Below, piece after piece: positions 56,301 to 60,000 of a stretch of 60,000 bases of DNA. Source of the stretch: Takakia lepidozioides (Eukaryota > Streptophyta > Takakiopsida > Takakiales > Takakiaceae); the NCBI GenBank assembly GCA_030704615.1, contig CM060734.1, forward strand, positions 40,256,042 through 40,316,041. The letters run 5' to 3'. Position 1 is the first letter of the stretch. Each line of letters begins with the position of its first letter. Below the pieces are notes generated by a model. The model saw nothing but the letters and a program-made list of their open reading frames with translations, was not told the origin of the DNA and did not search any database. The position numbers were made by a program, and so were the translations under genes.

Positions 56301-57774
56301 ATGGGTGACATAGTATTGCAACATGACTTCTTTCCTCTTGAACGGTTCAAGAGTGTGATTGATGGGTGATCGGTACTACATTAAGATTGGCTCTCATTTC
56401 AGATTCTCTTGAGAAATTGTGCTAAGAGCGTGTTCAATCAATAGATTGAGTTCTAGCTCATTGTGGATAGTGTCATGGGTGATGCAGTCATGTATTAAGG
56501 TGGCTCTCGACTTCGTTTCACCTGAAAATGTACAAGAGTGTGTTCGATTAACAGATGAGTTCCGTTTGTTGCCTGAGGATCACCGAGCGAAAGAAGATAA
56601 GCTGGAGGTAAAGGTTTTTCATTTTTCTCTTTAGGACTAGGAAGATGGGTGTGGCAGTTCTAAAGCTGGCTCTTCACTTAATTTTTCCCGAAAATGTACT
56701 GGAGTAGGTTTAGTTATAATGAGTTTCCATCTGCCTTAAGGATAACCAAGGAAAGAACATAAGGTCGAGGTAAGCAAATCCAGCAGGAGTCGGGGGTTCA
56801 GACAAGGTTGGAATGGCCTAAGATTAATTGGATGCCCTCATCATGTGAGGTGGCTTGCTTCAATGTGCAGGTGAAGAAGATGATTTTATATGCAGCAAGC
56901 CAAGCAATGACAGAACTTCAAAAATTGTGTGGCAAGCCCAAGTGAGTGTTACAAAGTGGATGAGGACCCAAAATGTTTGTGGCTTAGTGTGGCTCAAGAG
57001 TTTTATAAAGTCAAATACAGCTTGATTGTTGGCATTAAAGAAGAGAGCTGTTCATGTTTGTGCAAATACTTGAGAAAGTCAAGCAACCACGCGAAGTAGA
57101 CTAGAACATCTAGTAGTCTTCCCACAAGATTTGTGTGGTTTGCCTAATATAGAGATATAGAGATAATGTTTCTCTATACCAGTCTAAACCCCAATTCTCA
57201 GGTTATGAGTTCAAAAGGAATCCCTCTATTTTGTCCTTGCTGCTTTTTCTTTGTTTTTCTTTGTCCTTGTCTCTGTTTCTCGTTTGTTTGTTTTTGGTTC
57301 TCTTCTGAACATCCTCCTAATCACAGATCCGATCTTCTCGGTACTTCCTTGTTGGCTACCTTTGAATGGAAATATCTTGATACCTATAAGGATTCTACCT
57401 TTGTAGTAGTGTAGCTAGCTGAATGTTTTTCGTAAAGCTTGGTGAGGATTTTTCCTCATGTGTATTGATAATGTAGAGATGTTTTTGTGTACCTATAATT
57501 TGTTCCCAGCAAGTCTGGATGTGTGTACAATCATATGAATACTTTGAGAGTCTCACATGGATTTGAGTTTTCTGTAAATGGTAGAGTAATTTATTTGTTA
57601 CACATTGGTTTGAATGTTTCTGGTGGTTTTTGCAGTCCAGGGGTTGTGAGTAACGGAAATGGGTCTTTGAGCAATGAAAATGGCGAGACTATTGTTTGCC
57701 GAGTGCTGAAGAATCATGCACATCCTGAGGCGCGAAGTAATGGAAGACAAATGAGGAAGAGGAAGCGAAACTGA
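50390..57774 (+). CDS. JmjC histone H3K9 demethylase, JMJ25/KDM3 type, 13 exons
   Basis: Exons: 50,390-50,848; 51,838-51,953; 52,067-52,166; 52,315-52,417; 52,545-52,602; 53,051-53,741; 53,969-54,298; 54,670-55,209; 55,327-55,399; 56,105-56,190; 56,488-56,607; 56,871-56,941; 57,636-57,774. Phases agree, giving about 961 residues. The exon 4 start could be 3 bases later, and a 5' exon may exist. A WRC motif ([19 protein letters not shown], residues 33-64) is followed by a basic coil and a RING-like zinc region ([18 protein letters not shown] to CNCKACLR). A second cysteine cluster ([18 protein letters not shown]) precedes the JmjC domain. The Fe(II) ligands are visible as LHCDMSDA (His613, Asp615) and [10 protein letters not shown] (His846), so activity is expected. 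The family removes methyl groups from H3K9 and protects genes from silencing. Confidence 0.93.
53869..53907 (+). repeat. Decoy copy of the JMJ exon 7 acceptor region
   Basis: CTTGGATGAG...TGAAATAAATATCCATC repeats the acceptor and first codons of exon 7, 80 bases upstream of the real one (53,949-53,987). The AG before the coding part has been lost (GTACGC instead of GTACAG), so it should not splice. Confidence 0.8.
54393..54520 (+). repeat. Decoy copy of the JMJ exon 8 start
   Basis: The segment reading GTGGCAGGTGAATGTGCT (54,463-54,480) and the following TATCAGGTTCTCGAAGGCTT repeat the acceptor and start of exon 8, exactly 200 bases upstream. Similarity extends into the upstream intron. The AG is kept, but an in-frame TGA stands where the true exon has CGA. 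Confidence 0.8.
56295..56465 (+). repeat. Two decayed upstream copies of JMJ exon 11
   Basis: Two successive segments, starting GGGTGACATAG (56,303) and GGGTGATCGGT (56,364), resemble the acceptor and coding sequence of exon 11 (GGGTGATGCAG at 56,477). Shared words include AAGAGTGTG, ATTAAGATTGGCTCTC and GAGTTC. Both have lost a usable acceptor or carry stops. Confidence 0.65.
56645..56775 (+). repeat. Decayed downstream copy of JMJ exon 11
   Basis: GGGTGTGGCAGTTCTAAAGC, then GAAAATGTACTGGAGTAGG, GAGTTTCCATCTGCCTTAAG and AGGTCGAGGTAAGC follow the exon 11 sequence and its donor in order. Small indels and stops make it non-coding. Confidence 0.75.
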
Positions 57775-60000
57775 AGGTTTTTTTATATACATTATATTGA
57801 CCTTTAGATGGTCATGTTGGCAAGGTGTTTCTGAGAAAAGGCATGGTTGAGGAAGCGAAACTGAAGATTTAGTTACAACGCACTAACTGTTATGTGGTCA
57901 TGTTGGAAAGGTGTTGAAGGAGAGTGTTGCAAGGGATCAGAAACAGCAATGAGAGGAACTCCTGAAGAATGTCCCCAAAATTTACTTCATATGTAGTGAG
58001 GCTTTACACGGCTGTGAGTTATCATCCACATGGAATTTTCCACCAGGGTTTGGTGTATGCTTTTCTCTCCCTCTCTGTGCAGTTTTATGGCTAGCAAGGT
58101 CTAATTAGTAGTGTGTTGCACAGTTGTACTTCCTAAAATGATGTCGATGGGAATCCTGAAATGTACAATTTGTACCTTGTACTTAGATTTTTCTAAGCTG
58201 GACATTTAGGTAACGTTTTTGAGCTTACTGCATGAAAGTCCTAGGATTATTGTGGAGAGGTGTAGTTACTCAGACAATATATCCAAGACTTGTGGAGAGT
58301 GTGGTTACTAAGACGATGAGTCCCAGGACTGTTGTGGAGAGGCCCAGTTACTAGGACAATGTCATTGATTACAAATAGTCAAATCTCACTGCTGTTCTTG
58401 GTTGAAGGTTGTCGCCAACATGACCCTCCTGGCAATGTAATTATTTGGAATAGAATGAGAGGCAATGATTGGCTGCCACCAAGGGAGGCATTACTAGCTT
58501 GCAATTCACTTCCGGAAGGATTTGTTCCACGCTACAGTCACCATTGTAAACAAGTGCTTGGATTGCATGGTGAGTTGTCAAACCTTGCTATCAAGTAACA
58601 TCTTAGACCATAGACACATGGTGGAGTGGGGTGCTTGGATTGAACAGTGAGGTGGCGAACCTTGTTATCAAATATTAGAGGAGACTTAATAGCTATGCTT
58701 CAGCAGTGTACAGTTTGAATGATATAAATTTTTTATCTCTTTGGGACATGTTTATCCACTTCAATGTTTAGATTCTGAGAACTAGATATTCCATGTTGTC
58801 TTGAGACACTTGTCAAATCTCACATTTCTTGCCCGCAGTATTAATCATTATCAGCTTTAATGGACATAAAATAATTGAATTCCTTTGACTTCTTGCTTCA
58901 ACTATTGAAGAAATGTATGATTTGCGTTCATATCTGGTATTGCTCATTAGATTGAAAAATGGGGAGTGTCAATGACAAATGCTAAGTAGTCAATTGTATG
59001 GCAATTTTGGACAAGGTGGGTGGAAGTCAGGAGGAAGTAGTTTTGTCATGGCTAAAACGTAACTTGCAACAACTATGATTACCATATATGTACCATATGG
59101 TATGTATGTATATGTACATACATACATATAAAGCACATGGAAGTGGTGAACCCCATGTTGTGAGAATGCCACCTTAACAACCTGTATATAGTAAGCCTAC
59201 TAGAGGTGGAAGGTAGTATGAATTTATACATGGAAAGTCAGATGGAAGCCCACTTATTATGTTCCAAAATTGAACTCTTCAACCCAAGCTTCGTCATCAG
59301 AGTTGATTGTTTGAAATCATTCAATTAGCTATGTAATGGTGTTGAAGCAGTATACTCTAAACGGTAGACAGATCTGCTGGGATCTCAGGCCATTCGGTTG
59401 ACTCACATCAGGTGACTGCATGAACATAGAAAACCTGTAAACATTGATATGTTCATATAGATAAATATTAGTAATATATTCAAATATAATTTATTGATGT
59501 TTGCCTGGTGCTTCAGTGTATTGAAGTAGAATAAAAAAATTGGTGTGCTCTTTCCCCCTCCCTGCTGATGTCTTTTCAAAAAACAAATTTAAAGGTAAAA
59601 TTGACTTTCAATTTTGCAAATTTGTGCTTGATAATAGGGGAACCTGTTGCTCAATACCAGTATATACTTAATGAAACTCTTATAGTGTTTTTATATAGAG
59701 CTATAATTATAAGGTACAATTTTGTGTTGTTTTCTATATTCTTTTACTGGTAACTGCAATTTATTTATTTTTTATTTTTTTAAAGGGGAGCTAGTCCTTT
59801 ATTACTTTTTTTGGTACTTATCTTCATTCCAGAAATTCTCTTGATCGAGTTTAATATACACTATGCTGATGTAAGTGTGAATCCCATACTTTTGTGGATC
59901 TGTTGTAAATTTGCCTTCAAAGTAACATTTTTGTAGACAATTTTTTGTCTACTGATTTTCATGTAAGTACGGTGTCAATTATAGTCCGTTCATCTTTACT
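57775..60000. other. 3' flank of JMJ, AT-rich, one exon-like stretch
   Basis: The JMJ 3' untranslated region should start here. Three imperfect copies of GTGGAGAG.TG..GTTACT.AGAC lie at 58,250-58,360. A coding-like stretch is at 58,405-58,598. A TATGTACATA-rich palindromic run lies at 59,080-59,130. No other gene is recognised. Confidence 0.5.
58405..58598 (+). other. Possible exon of unknown protein
   Basis: An open stretch reads GCRQHDPPGNVIIWNRMRGN, then DWLPPREALLACNSLPEGF and RYSHHCKQVLGLH, preceded by a possible acceptor (GAAG at 58,409). Amino-acid use looks protein-like, but no family is recognised. It could be an exon of a gene extending beyond the window, or chance. Confidence 0.25.

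Noticed and set aside
50390-57774. Functional link between the JMJ demethylase and the methyltransferase element
   Set aside because: Both touch silencing, but they are 14 kb apart with repeat debris between them. Proximity alone is no evidence of a system.

Overview
The window is nuclear DNA from a land plant. Evidence: spliced genes with GT-AG introns, a large PLS-type pentatricopeptide (PPR) gene, a plant-type JmjC demethylase with WRC and RING-like zinc fingers, a fragment of the second-largest subunit of the plant-only RNA polymerases IV/V, and dense Ty1/copia, Ty3/gypsy, MITE and tRNA-SINE debris. A PLS PPR gene with long introns elsewhere and a methyltransferase-bearing gypsy element suggest a seedless plant (bryophyte, lycophyte or fern), but the species cannot be named from sequence alone.

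Layout. 1-6.5 kb: a nested repeat block. It holds the 3' part of a DNA-methyltransferase/PHD retroelement (+), an NRPD2/NRPE2-like gene fragment (-), the 5' part of the same retroelement family (-), and a copia remnant (+). 8.86-10.97 kb: a five-exon NudC/CS-domain gene (-). 12.6-15.3 kb: an intron-free PPR gene (+) with a decayed tail. 15.6-16.3 kb: a probable GT47-like relic (-). 17.8-25.0 kb: an eleven-exon alpha/beta hydrolase (+). 26.1-27.9 kb: an intron-free organellar prolyl-tRNA synthetase (-), followed by a minisatellite and a TTA-flanked MITE. 29.4-36.8 kb: the most complete copy of the methyltransferase retroelement (+), in order leader repeats, gag, protease, C5-methyltransferase, PHD finger. 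37-49 kb: a gene-poor graveyard of copia pieces, SINEs, MITEs and simple repeats. 50.4-57.8 kb: a thirteen-exon JMJ25/KDM3-type histone demethylase (+). 57.8-60 kb: AT-rich flank with one exon-like stretch.

The five intact host genes (NudC-like, PPR, hydrolase, ProRS, JMJ) do not form a functional unit. Three serve organelles or are predicted to, one is a chaperone-like factor, one is a chromatin enzyme. The most unusual content is the retroelement that carries its own cytosine methyltransferase and PHD reader. One broken copy of it has a Pol IV/V subunit fragment between inverted halves. Its copies differ by many C-to-T/G-to-A changes, including stop codons, as expected for methylated DNA. 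Also notable is the JMJ gene, where one exon lies in an array of four tandem copies of which only one is intact.
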